This document shows positions 11,546-24,470 of a stretch of 64,000 nucleotides of DNA, piece after piece. This DNA comes from Endomychus coccineus. Lineage: Eukaryota; Arthropoda; Insecta; Coleoptera; Endomychidae. The stretch's first letter is position 1, and each line of letters opens with the position of its first letter. The notes under the pieces were generated by a model, which had not been told where the DNA came from, did no database searches, and saw only the letters and a list, made by a program, of their open reading frames with translations. The stretch is taken from NCBI GenBank assembly GCA_958510875.1, contig OY294068.1, positions 82,827,978 to 82,891,977 on the forward strand. The letters are read 5' to 3'. The translations under genes were made by a program, and so were the position numbers.

Positions 11546-14500
11546 AATATTAATATATATTCATTTAGTGATTTGGCTAGTGTGTGCAAAAGTATACAAA
11601 TCCCTATATGTACTACGGTGAGTAAGTAATGGTCTCTCAATTATCTAAATAATCTTTTTTGTGCAACAGTACCCGAAGTGAGTATTTCACGTTCGCCACA
11701 CAGTTCGTGAAATTCAATGTCGCGGTCACTACTCTAGTAGCGGCTAGGAGGTTTGAATTATTTGATGTAAAGTGCTGATTGAACTGTTTTTCCTTCAAAG
11801 CATAAACATTTTCATTCTAATTACATAATCTTCACTGTAGTACAAAAATAGTGTGAACGTTCACCACGGCAGCGACATTTTTTAACGACCTCGAGATTAT
11901 CTTGACGCAAGCCAATTTTTCAAAATGTAACCAACCTGCTTAGAAAAATTTAACTGAATTTAACCACCAAATATTTTATTTCCAAAACTTAGTCAACAGG
12001 AAAGTTATTAATTTTACAGACAAGTTTGATTCAGACAATTTTCTACACATCGTATTTTAGCCAATGACCGTACCGTCTTTGCGCTGTTTAGTTTCAACCT
12101 ATTCTGAAATGACCTGTATGATGATAACTGCGGGCTTTTGAAACCTCCGTTCAATGGAAATTAGACCGCGCAAATAAGTTTATAGATGATTTTCTTGAAA
12201 ATTTAAAGATATCATGAACCTAGATAACTGATAGGTAGCTGGTGCGTGTTTATTTTTCTCTTCTGCGCCAGCAACAGGTCAGCCATTACTTTTGACAAAA
12301 TGGTTTGGACATTCACTTGATATCGCGAAGTTGTGGTCGTATCAAGGAGGCCCATGACAGTGAATTTCGTATTTTCTGTTCTGAAAATAACTGAATGATT
12401 ATATTTTTGTGTGCCATCATTTCGGTCATAGTTGAAGTGTTGCTTCCATTTCTAGTGTACAAATCGCAGTGCCGAGAAATGGATCTTAGGGGAGGCACAA
12501 CGAAAATTATATTGAAATTGGCATGAAATAGATTTAATTTGGGAAATATTATTAGTAGTAAAGGTAATATTTTTAAAGGAGGAAACTGAATGAAAAATGT
12601 CAATAAGAATTCTCTATCCTCGGATGCAGTTAACAAAGGAAAACTAATAGCTGGGGATATTGTGTCAATTTAAATACCTAATCCATTTGATTTTATGGAT
12701 CTAGTACCCCTATACAGGGTAGGTATAAGTTACAATGAGGAAATCAATATTTTTTTGTTTTTTAGATAGAAGGTCGTAACTTGGATGTAACTTTCAATTA
12801 TCGAAAGTTTTCTAAATTATTGTTTGACCCAATGAAACTTAAAAGTGGGTCAAAGATTCATTTAGAAGACTTGTTCAAAATTGAAAGCTAAGTTTAAGTC
12901 AAACAAAAATTTATTTTTTTTTTAATTCGCATCACACTCGTATTTTTTTTATTTGAATATCGCCTAGAAAACTGATCTTTTCTGCCTAATTCTAGTCTGG
13001 AGAATATTTCTTTGTGTTCAGTTATAGTAAAAATGTTCGAAGAAGGGAATCAGCGGCAGGTGCTTCCGACAGACCGTTTGCAACCCTCCGTAATCCGCGA
13101 CAGTCAACGAGTCCGCTGAGCACGGTACCTGCACACTCCGGGTTGTGGGAGTGATCTACCCATCCACGGGAATCACCTTGCTAGATGAATAAGGCACATT
13201 TTAGATGTCTAGACTCAATAATAAAATGGATTCCTCTCTCTCAAACGATATTTTAGAAACAGGATATACGTTCCCAAATTTAGTGGAAGATGATATTTTA
13301 CATTTCAAATTATATACCCTAGAATCAATAGAAGTATTTAAAGGTATTAAAAATAACGGCAATACAATTCTAACTGATCAATTAGATTTATTTTCCATCA
13401 TTCTTTTCGATGTCTTGATAACATAATATTTTCCGCATAATGCGCTTACCTACACTAATTTGACATGATATCTTGGCATTATAAGTTTTCCAATTACCAA
13501 TTCCAAGTAATTAATTCCGTTCTTGTAGGTTTTTATTCATCCTTTTATCGTTCTATCGCTAGTTGTCGAAACTATAGTCACAATAGTGTTCTATAATATA
13601 AGTCATATGAAAACAAAGTATAAGTATTTACTCTATCATAATGCATTTTAGAAACTTTCTTTGAAACTTCTGGATTATGTAGCAACTTTTTGAATACTTA
13701 ATTAATTATGAGGGAACAACAATACTTGTCGTTCATTAGCATAATATAAGTCATTGAGTTTATCGGTTATTGATGATTATATAATTATTTTGTTTATAAA
13801 AGACATGGTTTGTGTGATTATCTTCCTTGGCAAAAGGTGTAATAATAAGACTGCTGATACGATAAAACATTTCTAGGTACTTTTTTTTTGCACCTAGCAT
13901 TTTGCATACTGTTAAATAGATAGATTGCTGATACTTCTCAATTATATCAGTATGTATTCTACTCGCTGACGAAGCGGGATTCGATAGAAGTGGAATTTTA
14001 AACTTACATAACATGCATATTTAGTCGGACATGAATCCACAATGTTACTATATTCAATGCACTTTCTGTTAATGTAGAGGCTGGGATAATTGCAAATTAT
14101 CTAATTGGTTCATTTGTTTCAACGCGGAGAATATCATGATTTCTACAAAACACTTGCCATTCTGTTAGAGCATGTTCCCTTGAATTTGAGAGAAATTAGT
14201 TGATTTATTCATGATGACCACCCTCCATATTTTAGTTTTCTTGCAAGACAGTTAAGTATTCAGACATAACCCATGACTAAGAAGACTAGTGAACGGAGGA
14301 TCAGTCAACTCTCTATATGAAACCACGAAGTGCCTTAAATCCGAAAACGACGGCAGGGTCGTGGCCTCTCAAAGCTCGTAGTTGGGTAAAGTTTTTTTCA
14401 CGAAAATGGGTTGGACTTAATGATTGCAATAAACTACCACCCATAAATACCTTCGATTATGCTAATATTAGTTGTGTGGGCAGGACTGGAAAATTGTAAA

Positions 14501-16129
14501 TGGGTATAAAGACATAGCAGGTGAAAGTTTAGTTTTATCGTAAAATAAGTAGGTATTTATTTTTTATGAGAAGTATTCACTTTATTACTTGTTATTATTT
14601 TACCAAATTTTGCCTACGTATAAAACAGCAGTGCTCACGTATTACGTCAATCGGGCCTTTTTATGTATTTACGTAGTTCATTCTAGGAAACTATGAGATC
14701 AAGAGTGAGCGAATTATCCACCTTGCTGTTGTTTTCAGCTTCCACATGAGTTGACCCTCCTGTCTTCAGTCTTCTTGGTCCCCATGCTCGTCGACACGTT
14801 GGGATTGAAACTGAGGAGCAACTTATTTAGAGAATACAGTGTGGATGTAGAATCATACGTAACACTGTCTAGACAGTCTATGATACGGAAAGTCCAGAGT
14901 TGTAACAATGTTCTTTTCTCAAATCTCCTTTACATTATTTGTTGCATTCTATTTTGTACTATGCTTGAATTAAAATTACTTGTTCGATTGAAAATCTTTA
15001 ATTCTTTGTCTTGTTTTGGTATAAATTATCAAAACGGTACTTTAGGGTCATGCTTTATACGAGCTTTGTTGTTTGTTTAGTTTCGAAGAACATGACCACC
15101 TATATATAGCCCAACATTTTCATATATACCGAGTTACCATAAATGAATTCTACCCGGAGAACGGGTCCTTTCATTTCTAGGCTTCCTAACCCTTCTCAAA
15201 CGGCATTATCCTGGCCTTCTCGGAACAACTAGATCTACCGTTCATCTTATTTCTCTTGTCACTGCTACAAACATTTCAAAATTAGTTGGGCGGGTTAGAT
15301 ACTTTCAAGGAATAAATAAATAATTATTGATGCAACCATTCATTTACATATAGGTAATTTAATCGTTCACATTTAAATTCTCTAGAAAATTATCTCATTC
15401 TCACTTTTCACTATACTAACTTTGGGTTTCAGTTACATTTCCATATGCTTGAAAATAACCTAGATGAGGAGAATTTTACAAGATCTCACTGTTCCTTAAG
15501 CGAAATGTCAAACTAATGGCAAATTTTGTTTTCAATGGTAACTAGATTATTTCACTTATTGTTAATATAATTTATTTATTATACAGGATGTTGGTGGAAA
15601 GTAATACTACAAGTGTAGAGTTTTCTTGTAACTATTTTTTTAATCGACTCCGTTTAATTGAAAAAGTAGTTAGAATAGATTTATTACTGTTTTATGTTTA
15701 TGTATTTCAATATAATTCGCGAGACAATCGAGGATATTGAAACAATATTTTGCTATTAGATTAAATTAAATTAGAGGTGCTGCTCCTATTGCTATCCTGA
15801 AGGATTATTATTGCACCACTCAATACTGTTCGATATTAGTAAGCCGGTAAGCTTTAGATCTTTCACAAAGAATACAATTTTTCCTGACTTCAATAGTGTA
15901 ATTTCCTTCTACGATGTATATTCCAAAGTATTTGCTGAACTCCACAGTCAGTGCAAACATCTAAGAATGAAAGTATTTAAATCACAAAAGAAAATGCATA
16001 ATTACAAAGGTTTAAAATCAAGTTGCAATAAATATAAAAGACAACTACTATTTACGATTTAAAAACCCAACTTGGTATAAAAACCATATCCTAGTAAAAA
16101 CGGTTACAGTTTATTTTTGAATTGCTTAA
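11546..16129. other. Long stretch without an assignable gene
   Basis: Several short open frames occur but none matches a family I recognise: 13205-13426 (+), 14317-14499 (+), 14751-15080 (+) and 15811-16062 (+). The last has a lysine-rich end (SQKKMHNYKGLKSSCNKYKR) that loosely resembles the linker before a LINE reverse transcriptase; that is a weak guess. A GC-richer island at 13030-13190 stands out from its surroundings and may be an old LINE piece. No TIR or LTR pair was seen. Confidence 0.4.
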
Positions 16130-17290
16130 GATTTATATGTCAGATGTTCTGTGGTATATTATTAAATATTCTGATGGCATATAAATAAGAGGCCTCACAC
16201 CCGGGTAACGGCTGGGAGATTTTCGATACATATCGTGAATATCTCAGATAAAAGGCGGTAATATTCATTACGCAAGGTAATATATAACCAACCTTTACTT
16301 CGGATGGAAAGTAATATAGTCCCGTATGCTGTACGATGTCACTCCAGACTGGAAGCGGAAAAATTATAAAAAAAAGTCTCATTTCCATATTCCTACGTGA
16401 ATTGAGTCCCACTGATGAATTGGGTTCCGGGTTTCAGTATAATTTTCAGAATATGCTTATTATTATGAGAGTGTACAGATTAGCGCGATTACAATATTTG
16501 CATTATATATCAACAAAGTTAGGTTAGGTTAGGTTAGAAACAAAGAGGGTACAATAAACAATCATTATTGGTAATTGTGCAAATACCTAAAGGCGGTTGG
16601 CCTAGGCAGCAGGTACTACATGCTGATTATCTGGCCTGACAATCAGGGATATATCTGGTAGCCTGTTTACGTAGACCTTAAAAAAGTCCGAGACTGAATT
16701 TACCTACACAGAAAGGCAATTTATAGATGCCCGGACTCAATTTACGTCGACTCTTCGGAAATAGTCAGAATTCGGCGGAATGGCCGGGTTGGGGGTGAGC
16801 TTGCCTCCTGGCGTCGATCATTAGCCGTAATAGCAGAAATAGGTCTACGTTAAATGAATAAATAGAATAGCATAAATTCATGATTTATGATAGTCTTAAG
16901 ACTTCCATACAGTATTTTTAAGTCAACTTAAAACAGTTAGACTGATTGTGATTTCTATCTTTCACTGAGGAGAAGAATGATGAGGCCAATGAAAAATTTA
17001 TCAGTTGTGCTATTAGTGTATAGGACCATTGGAACAACTGTTCGTAGTGTTAATGGATAGATCCGTAATATTTTTAATTTTATAAGTGGAGAATGCAGAA
17101 ATTGATAGAAACGATAAATCCCTGGAGTACGCCATCCTTCAAAAGATGTGCGTAGATTCTGTACAGAAACTCTTGTTTTTTTTGACAACCTTTTGAGTTC
17201 AATCTGATAAATAGGTTGCAACTCCTCTGATTTCATGAGGATATAACTCGGATAGTAATATTTTGTGATCAATCATGTCAAAGCCACACG
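16130..17290 (-). pseudogene. LINE reverse transcriptase relic (minus strand)
   Basis: On the minus strand 17290-17200 reads FDMIDHKILLSELYPHEIRG and then VATYLSD, matching the LINE RT block with the first catalytic Asp (family AFD.VDH..LL.KL...GI.G). NRTQ-like sequence continues toward 17150. Further along, 16412-16140 gives SYLYAIRIFNNIPQNI, which resembles the last conserved block of CR1/jockey-type RTs (...G.K.FN.LP..I). The segment between has decayed and holds the short TTAGG run. Whether the two blocks are one element is inferred from order and strand. Confidence 0.55.
16519..16537 (+). repeat. Interstitial (TTAGG)n, 3.8 units
   Basis: A perfect run of TTAGG units, the ancestral insect telomeric repeat, sits inside the minus-strand LINE relic. 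Nineteen bases is short enough to arise by chance or by break repair. No longer telomeric array is present. Confidence 0.6.
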
Positions 17291-17364
17291 CCACACGGGA
17301 CATGCCAAAGAAGACGCGTGCTAAATGAGTTCTTTGATATTCTGCGTGAACTACCTTATCTTTA

Positions 17365-17650
17365 ATTTGCCATCATTCCGCACATGTCGCCCCTCTTATT
17401 TACATTATCTAAGTGCTGGCCGTAGGTTTGACTTTTATCTAGTGTTAGGCCAAGATATTTGATATCATCCCTCAGCACGATGGTAATTACATTCAGCTGC
17501 ATTTCTTCCACATTCTACTGAATTTCCTTCATGTGATTCACATTTTTTTTCTGGTGAAGGTCACTATTGTAGTTTTACTAGACTTAATCCCTAGTCCGGC
17601 GGATTTACACCATTTTTCTGTGATCTTATGACCTCCATGGATGATGTCGC
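17365..17650 (-). pseudogene. LINE RT fragment downstream of the catalytic box (minus strand)
   Basis: Read on the minus strand across frameshifts it gives a W.CKSAGLGI block followed by SSKTT, then VTFTRKK, and after a decayed stretch DDIKYLGLTLDKSQTYGQHL with DNV. This is the region after the YADD box in R1/jockey-type LINEs (W......L.INP.KT....F....K....YLG..LD..L....H). The YADD box itself and both flanking parts are missing. It is a different piece from the LINE relic ending at 17290, though on the same strand. Confidence 0.6.
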
Positions 17651-19102
17651 ATGACCTCTCAAATTTTCCTTAGCAGCTGATGATAGATGATGACTCTAGG
17701 AAATCTTTCACTACCAGGCTCCACCATAGAGGTGATACTAAGTACTTCCCTTTCTGGCGTTACCTTGTGTCGGAACCCGGCGTCATCCTATTGAGATTTC
17801 CATGGTATTGCAGAAATTCCCACGAGCTAAAGAATTTTCGGGAGATAGGGCTTATCCTGTTAGCAATGATAGGGATGAAGGAGTTGCTGTTCCAAAAATT
17901 CATGTACCGATCTCTTCGAAATATGTTCCTGCAATTAATCTCACGCTTATGTCAGAATTAATTTCGATTAAATTGAAGACACGTACTTTTGCTCTCGAAG
18001 CTCCAGTACTTCGAGTCTACTTTTGAATGATTGCAGTTCTTCGATCAATAATACGGAATATTAGTGTGGTATCCTTCTTTTCGGAAATGCTTCACCATAC
18101 AAACGTCTTACTGCAAGTGCGTTACCACCAGCTAAATCATAATAATCATTCATGACAGATAGTGCGACTTCAGTAATGACCACTATTCATCCTGTTTTAT
18201 TCGTTTCAACAATTCAACAAAAACTTGCATACAATCATTATTTGTCAAAAGTCAGTTTACGTCCTCACAATTTGAAAAATTTGAAAAGAAATAATACAAA
18301 AAAGTAATGGATCATTCATTGAAGATCAATTAGCAGCTTAGGATTCATGTAGTTGACACATTCAATTCACATTTGGACAAAAGCAAAAAAGAATACAACA
18401 GAACAGTGATAAGACTGCTAAATTTGCAAAAAAAATTCGAAAAAATGTTCAATGAACTGGGGGCGTTAATTTTCCAAGTAGAATCACTCACTGAATTTTT
18501 GCCCATAATTTTCAGATATCCAGATGTGTTATATTTCCCTTCATTCATAGATCAAGACCTACTATGACATTAATAAAAATCGAATGTTAGTGCATGCAAT
18601 TCGGAAGGTAATCGTTAGGGTAATGAATGTCAAAAGCTATCTTTCTATTCGAAAGTTGCTTCCAGAATTAGGAAAAATTGATTTTTGAGAAACTTCAAAG
18701 CTATCGTAGTTCTTCTCTGATATCTTATAAATGGGAGAGACATGTCAGAAGTGCCATTCAACATAATATGTATCTCTCATATTTTACCATATACTATAAT
18801 AATAAGCAATTTTGTTTACACTTTATACCGTATGCTATCATCGTTGAGAAAATAGTTTTATAAACTAATTGTATCAAAAATATGAGAAATATCCAATGTT
18901 CCCGATTGAATTTGGCGCTCATGATACACAGAATAAATTTTCCACCACGCAAAATTTTACTACACTGAATAAGGTAAAATGCTACTTCTACCCTTATGTA
19001 GTGTCAGCAAGAAAATTAAATCGTCAATCCAGAAATTCAGTATACCTTGATAATCGATTTCCTTATACTATCAAAATGTTAACTCAATCTATTTCATATC
19101 AG
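17651..19102. other. Upstream part of the protease gene; no coding recognised
   Basis: If exon A (19103-19318) belongs to a multi-exon gene, this stretch is the intron before it. It ends in a usable acceptor: ttaactc at 19078-19084 can serve as a branch region, followed by a T-rich run and cag at 19100-19102. No upstream exon or signal peptide was identified. Confidence 0.45.
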
Positions 19103-19318
19103 GGACGGAAGTTATGTGCGCTGGCGGAGGAACCTGTGAATTCTTCTTCACATGTTGGCTATCGGGGGGATTATTGGACAGTCCCTGTGACGGGTTTCTG
19201 AGGGGATGCTGCCTAAGGGGAGCCTCCAAGAATGGTCATAACGCGCCAATGGCTATCGGTACTCTCGAGGCTCCCCCAGAAAGCCCAAAATCGGCAGCCG
19301 GTCTTCTCGATGATTCTC
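19103..19318 (+). CDS. Exon A: clip-like six-cysteine domain of a stubble-type serine protease
   Basis: This is the first of two exons I attribute to one host gene. An acceptor (ttcatatcag) precedes it and a consensus donor GTAAGT follows at 19319. The exon starts with two bases of a split codon and ends with one. The 71 full codons encode TEVMCAGGGTCEFFFTCW..., with six cysteines spaced C-x5-C-x5-C-x10-C-x6-CC. The closing CC pair and spacing are those of clip or disulfide-knot domains that precede the catalytic domain in arthropod secreted or membrane-bound trypsin-like zymogens. A low-complexity linker rich in Pro, Ala and Ser follows, ending GLLDDS. It is uninterrupted and more GC-rich than its flanks, unlike every TE relic here. 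The ortholog is not certain; the closest remembered family is the insect CG8170/stubble-like group. Confidence 0.75.
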
Positions 19319-21600
19319 GTAAGTGACATGAGGTGTTTGGTTCTAATCATTTGTAAATTATCATACACGAGCATGCTTTTCTGTAAATACTTTGAAACTA
19401 TTACAAATATGTACATATAACAAAATGTTCACCATCATCCTTGTTTCACTTTAAATATATTATTCACACGAGATGAAATTTATTCACCAATAACACATCA
19501 ATAGGTATTTATGTAAACCATAGGTACGTGACAAATTGAGTTGAGTCTTTGATGGCATGCTAAGTTATCGATAACCTCCTTTACATAGTCCAAGGAGAAG
19601 TCCATTAGACACAGTTCTGAAAAGTGATGTACTGGTTTTGTATTGTCACTTCCGTGTTGAAAGCATTTTTTTCTCAATTCCTCTGCAATAGTATGGTCAT
19701 CACAAGAGTTCGTTGTATACACAGAATTCTTGTTTCACATAATATTTCGAATCAATAATAATCATATTCTAATGTAAAATACAAAATTTTTCTAAATTTG
19801 AGGAGGAAGAATGTATTGTCTTACAGTTTTTACTAGTTTATGAGGAAATATGAAGAATTTTTCAAATTACTGATTATTTCTGCTTCAGATGAAATGAGAT
19901 CCCAAAAACTACAAAGAATCTCCCCAAATTCTAGGTGAAAGCATGTAAGATGAGTTTTTTTCACCTATTATTTCTAGGTACCCTTGAAAATATTTTTCCA
20001 ACTATCAGGTTCGTAGTTCCTTTTGTTAAAAATTTCACCAGTTATTATATATATTCATTCCCACACAATTTTGTATCTGAATTTAACTGAAATTTGAATG
20101 TAGGTACTTATTTACTAGATGATAAGAAAGAACTTTTACTGTTCACCAACAGATATAATTTCTGTCGGTAATTTCAATTGATCGTTTGGAATGATTAATA
20201 AAGAATAATTACATATGAGTCTCATTTAATAGTGAAAAGCAAATAACATAGATACACTGAAAGCGAACAGAAGAGTTGATGCCACTTAATAATTAAAAGA
20301 TTGGATACATGCCACTTATAGCAACACAAACATCTATAATTTCAGCTCAGATATTATCTTACACTTTCATATTTTAATGCTTTTAAAATGCATATTAACA
20401 TACACGATGGATCATCACTCTCACTTGTAACGGAGTGTCTTGACCTAACCCAACATTGCAGTTTTCTCATCTTGGAATTAATTGCGCTATACCCAGTCGG
20501 TGTGCGCTTCTAACAAATGATATGCAGAAATAGAATACACAGGTATTTCGGGATACGATCTTAGTAGAATTGGTCCAAAATGAACAGTACTGTTACATAC
20601 CATAATTATTTATTGCTCCAGGTGTCTTGTGTAATGGACCATCTTTCCCTCTTGTTGTGAATCTACTAGGCTCAATTGAGAGATTTCTAATAATCTAGAA
20701 TAATCCAACCATCAAGTAATGTGAGTTGAAGTTAACCACATTTTCTATTGATTCCTATTCTCTTGTTGGCAGATGTAAAGTTCAAATTATTTAGCGGATT
20801 CTTCTTCAAAGTTTTATGTCAGAAGATTGTGACGTTGTTGATATTTTTCTTTTATATGGACAATCTTCACTATATTGTCATTCTACTTAGTTGTTTTACA
20901 ATGACGGGAGTCCGCATTTTGCAATTTTTCCATTCCATTTCCATTGCTGTAACTTCGTCTAATGGTGGTTACTTTATCCTGAGCATAACTTGGGAGGCAA
21001 TGAGAATGTCGTGTCACAAGACACATTTTGCTTTTCATAAAATTGTTGATGACGCCAAAACTATGTATTGAAATCCAAGATTTAGACGAAATGACGGCTG
21101 TCATTCTGGAACTACTAGATAGAATGTCACTAAAGAGGAAAGTTCCGTTCTAGCCGAAACCAAAGTCAATTATGACAATATCATCCATTTTAGCCAAAAC
21201 AGAGAGTGAGAAACTAGAAAGAGTTGTTCAAGAGCTAAGCGAGAAAATACTGGTATTGAAAATTGTGTCTCCTCACTGATTTTTTGGTATCTATAAAAGT
21301 CGGAAGGAATTAATTTCACGCGGTGTGGGAATATAAAACACAATTATATACCATTTTGAGCGGAATTGCAAAAATGTATCTAAAATAGTTCTAACATAGT
21401 GAGAACTCAATTTAGGTTGAGTTAGTTTTCCTTCATTAATAAGAGGTTGTTATAATAGCTCTAAAAATCATCTGCAAAGTTTTATGGACATAGAGTTAGA
21501 ACAAATGAAGAATGTGGTCTATGTGGGACATACACAACCCGATCCGAAGTTTTGTAATTTCATTCACTAATTGCATTAGATTAGAGAGTAGATTAGCCCT
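19319..21600. other. First part of the intron, unassigned
   Basis: No domain or repeat was recognised. A 107-codon frame at 20748-21071 is not supported by similarity or composition. Confidence 0.4.
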
Positions 21601-21717
21601 TTGAACCTATTTTAGATTTGAAGAAACGTATCGGTATCGGGTAAACGACTCTATCAATTTGTCAATTAGTGACTATACTCCAAAGTTATAAAAAACGGAT
21701 CCTATGAACTGTAACAT

Positions 21718-21718
21718 G

Positions 21719-21792
<74 letters not shown>
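21718..21792 (+). repeat. (TC)n microsatellite in unit 1
   Basis: About 75 bases of nearly pure TC, with ttt interruptions near both ends. Confidence 0.95.
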
Positions 21793-22410
21793 CCGCTATG
21801 AAACAATATAAAACTTTATTTAAGGAATTTATATCATTCCTAATACTCAACCTATTTATTTATTGACAGTGGCCATTTATTTTCGAGAACCATGTCATGT
21901 TAAAGTTTGATCCCAATCATTGATTAGCCAGAACAAACGTGAAAAATATTATTGATACTTACTCTTTTATTTCACAAGACACTTGAGATTTTAACACTCT
22001 GGAAAGTAAATGGAAGTGTGAATGCTAATATTAATCAAACAAACTCTTACTCAACAAAAACAATAAAATTTAATAATGAAAATAACAATTAAATTAATCA
22101 TGATAAAACAATGATTATGGCAATTGATAATGATAGAATATTATGATTAACTCTATTACTAATAAGAATACAAAAATAAGATCAAAATATAAACTCAAAT
22201 AAAACAAACCTAGACAATCTAAATTAACTAAAAGACAGAAATAAAATTAGGGGAGTCGAAATAAAATGGACTAATTTCAATGTATTATTGAACTTGAACC
22301 TATTTTAGATTTGAAGAAACGTATCGGTATCGGGTAAACGACTCTATCAATTTGTCAATTAGTGACTATACTCCAAAGTTATAAAAAACGGATCCTATGA
22401 ACTGTAACAT

Positions 22411-22411
22411 G

Positions 22412-22497
<86 letters not shown>
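22411..22497 (+). repeat. (TC)n microsatellite in unit 2
   Basis: The same tract as in unit 1 but 12 bases longer, with the same interruptions, so slippage has occurred since the duplication. Confidence 0.95.
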
Positions 22498-22998
22498 CCG
22501 CTATGAAACAATATAAAACTTTATTTAAGGAATTTATATCATTCCTAATACTCAACCTATTTATTTATTGACAGTGGCCATTTATTTTCGAGAACCAAGT
22601 CATGTTAAAGTTTGATCCCAATCATTGATTAGCCAGAACAAACGTGAAAAATATTATTGATACTTACTCTTTTATTTCACAAGACACTTGAGATTTTAAC
22701 ACTCTGGAAAGTAAATGGAAGTGTGAATGCTAATATTAATCAAACAAACTCTTACTCAACAAAAACAATAAAATTTAATAATGAAAATAACAATTAAATT
22801 AATCATGATAAAACAATGATTATGGCAATTGATAATGATAGAATATTATGATTAACTCTATTACTAATAAGAATACAAAAATAAGATCAAAATATAAACT
22901 CAAATAAAACAAACCTAGACAATCTAAATTAACTAAAAGACAGAAATAAAATTAGGGGAGTCGAAATAAAATGGACTAATTTCAATGTATTATTGAAC

Positions 22999-24074
22999 TT
23001 GAACTTGAATAAAAAACGAGAAGGTAAATTATTTGAAATTGACGTGTCACGTGATTTCTCAAGAGAACAATTCAAGTTAGAAAATATAACTGAAAGTTTT
23101 AGGCATTGCCTAAATGTTTAGATAATTTGTAATACATCCTTTTTCCTAAGAGTCAATCTACAATTAGGGAAAGGATTCTCGAATTACTTAACCAATAAGC
23201 AGTAAGATAGTAAATAATTCGTAACCCCTCTTGAGGCGTCTAACTCGGCATGTTTTCAGTGGTGATTTCTAAGCCTGTCCTTTTCTAAATGTTACTGACT
23301 GATCTGAATGTACAAATTATTTCAACCATAATCAAGATTATATTTGATTACAATTTTGATGATTAGATACTACGTTACGTCCCAATTTACTTGTGATACG
23401 TTTTGGTTAATTATGCTCTTGATGGTTGACATTAACGTTTATCATAGCTAGCATTCGTTCTCCGTTCTACATTGGTTATTCATCTTGACAGGCTTATGAT
23501 TTCCTTTAGAACTAAAAAATTGTGTGAAATTATTGACTATCATGACCATACCAGCTATGATATAATATCACCCTCCTTGTGACGGGTGTTTATTTTAGAA
23601 AGCCCTTTAATTTTATTATGTTGCATTTGTTATTAATACTGAACAGAAGATATCTGTCTGTATGTTCTAGTTATTTTGCTTTAAGATATTTTAATTTTAT
23701 ATGAAATTTCGATTTTCTAAAAATTATTTTGTTTTTAATATTGGAAATGATCTGTAATAAACCCTTATTACAGAACATTGACAGTAGTAGTTTTCGAATA
23801 GTTATATGACAAATCTTAGGGTTAGTTAGTAGTAAATGATGTAATCGTTTTTGCTCGATAGTTTTAAGTTGACCACGATTTCTCGAACTTATGCTTGAGG
23901 AATATGTATCAATTTGCTGAAATTTAATGTTTCTGAATAATCGAACATTTTCACTCATTATTTGATCTTCATCCGTGAAACAAAAACTCGGTCTCGGGCT
24001 TTATTGTGTCCCAAGCAGCTACAAAGAAACTATGAGAAATTTGGTCTCCATAGTCATGTATTATGACCTTTTCG
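22999..24074. other. Unassigned intronic DNA
   Basis: No family was recognised. A 95-codon minus-strand frame at 23671-23958 has no recognisable motif. Confidence 0.4.
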
Positions 24075-24470
24075 ATGTATCTATATATATACAAAAGGCA
24101 AATACCACTCACTGACTCACTCATCCCGAAATCTCCCAAACTATAAAACGCACGGGCTTGAAACTTGGTAAATATGTTCTTTATAGGACGTAGTCACCCG
24201 CTGAGAATGGATTTCCGAAACTCAATTTCAAACGGGGTAAAACGAACTCGATATGTTTTCACTTTTCTGAGAGCTGATATAATCACGTACAATTTACATG
24301 ACATACAGAACCATATATTGATCATTATCACAGTTCAGACTGTCTATGACAGACAAAGCATAGCTAATCAGCAAGACGGCTAACGTGTAGATGCCCTACA
24401 GCTGATACAGTCACAGTCACATAATGACCGTGACATATGATTTCATATCATAGTTATTCCCGTCAAATTC
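24075..24470 (+). repeat. Dispersed repeat with 'CACTCACTGACTCA' start
   Basis: It begins after an atatatat run with gcaaataccactcactgac, then aaatctcccaaactataaaa, gcttgaaacttggtaaatat, and a gacgtagtcacccgctgaga block. Sequences of this form are common dispersed repeats in insect genomes (my recollection; class not certain, possibly Helitron-related). A diverged part recurs at 57205-57270 (gacgtgggcacccgttaaga, aaacgaggtaaaa). Confidence 0.55.

Larger units (their letters stand above)
21601..22998 (+). repeat. Near-identical tandem duplication of a 693-bp unit
   Basis: Unit 1 is 21601-22293 and unit 2 is 22294-22998. The offset is exactly 693 before the CT microsatellite and 705 after it, so unit 2 differs by a 12-bp longer CT tract. 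I found only one base substitution (t at 21893, a at 22598). The boundary lies in ttgaac repeats. There is no coding content; the distal half is A-rich (tracts such as aataataatgaaaataac type). Such identity means a very recent duplication, or a duplicated allele retained in the assembly. Confidence 0.9.

Noticed and set aside
13205..13426. 73-codon plus-strand frame
   Set aside because: No similarity, no splice or promoter context; could be a TE scrap but nothing supports it.
14310..14400. Possible 18S rRNA fragment (aagctcgtagttggg)
   Set aside because: Only one 13-15-base word resembles 18S rRNA; the sequence on both sides does not match.
14735..15080. Possible host exon after ttttcag with a 109-codon frame
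   Set aside because: No conserved domain, AT-rich composition in the second half, and no donor site or matching family.
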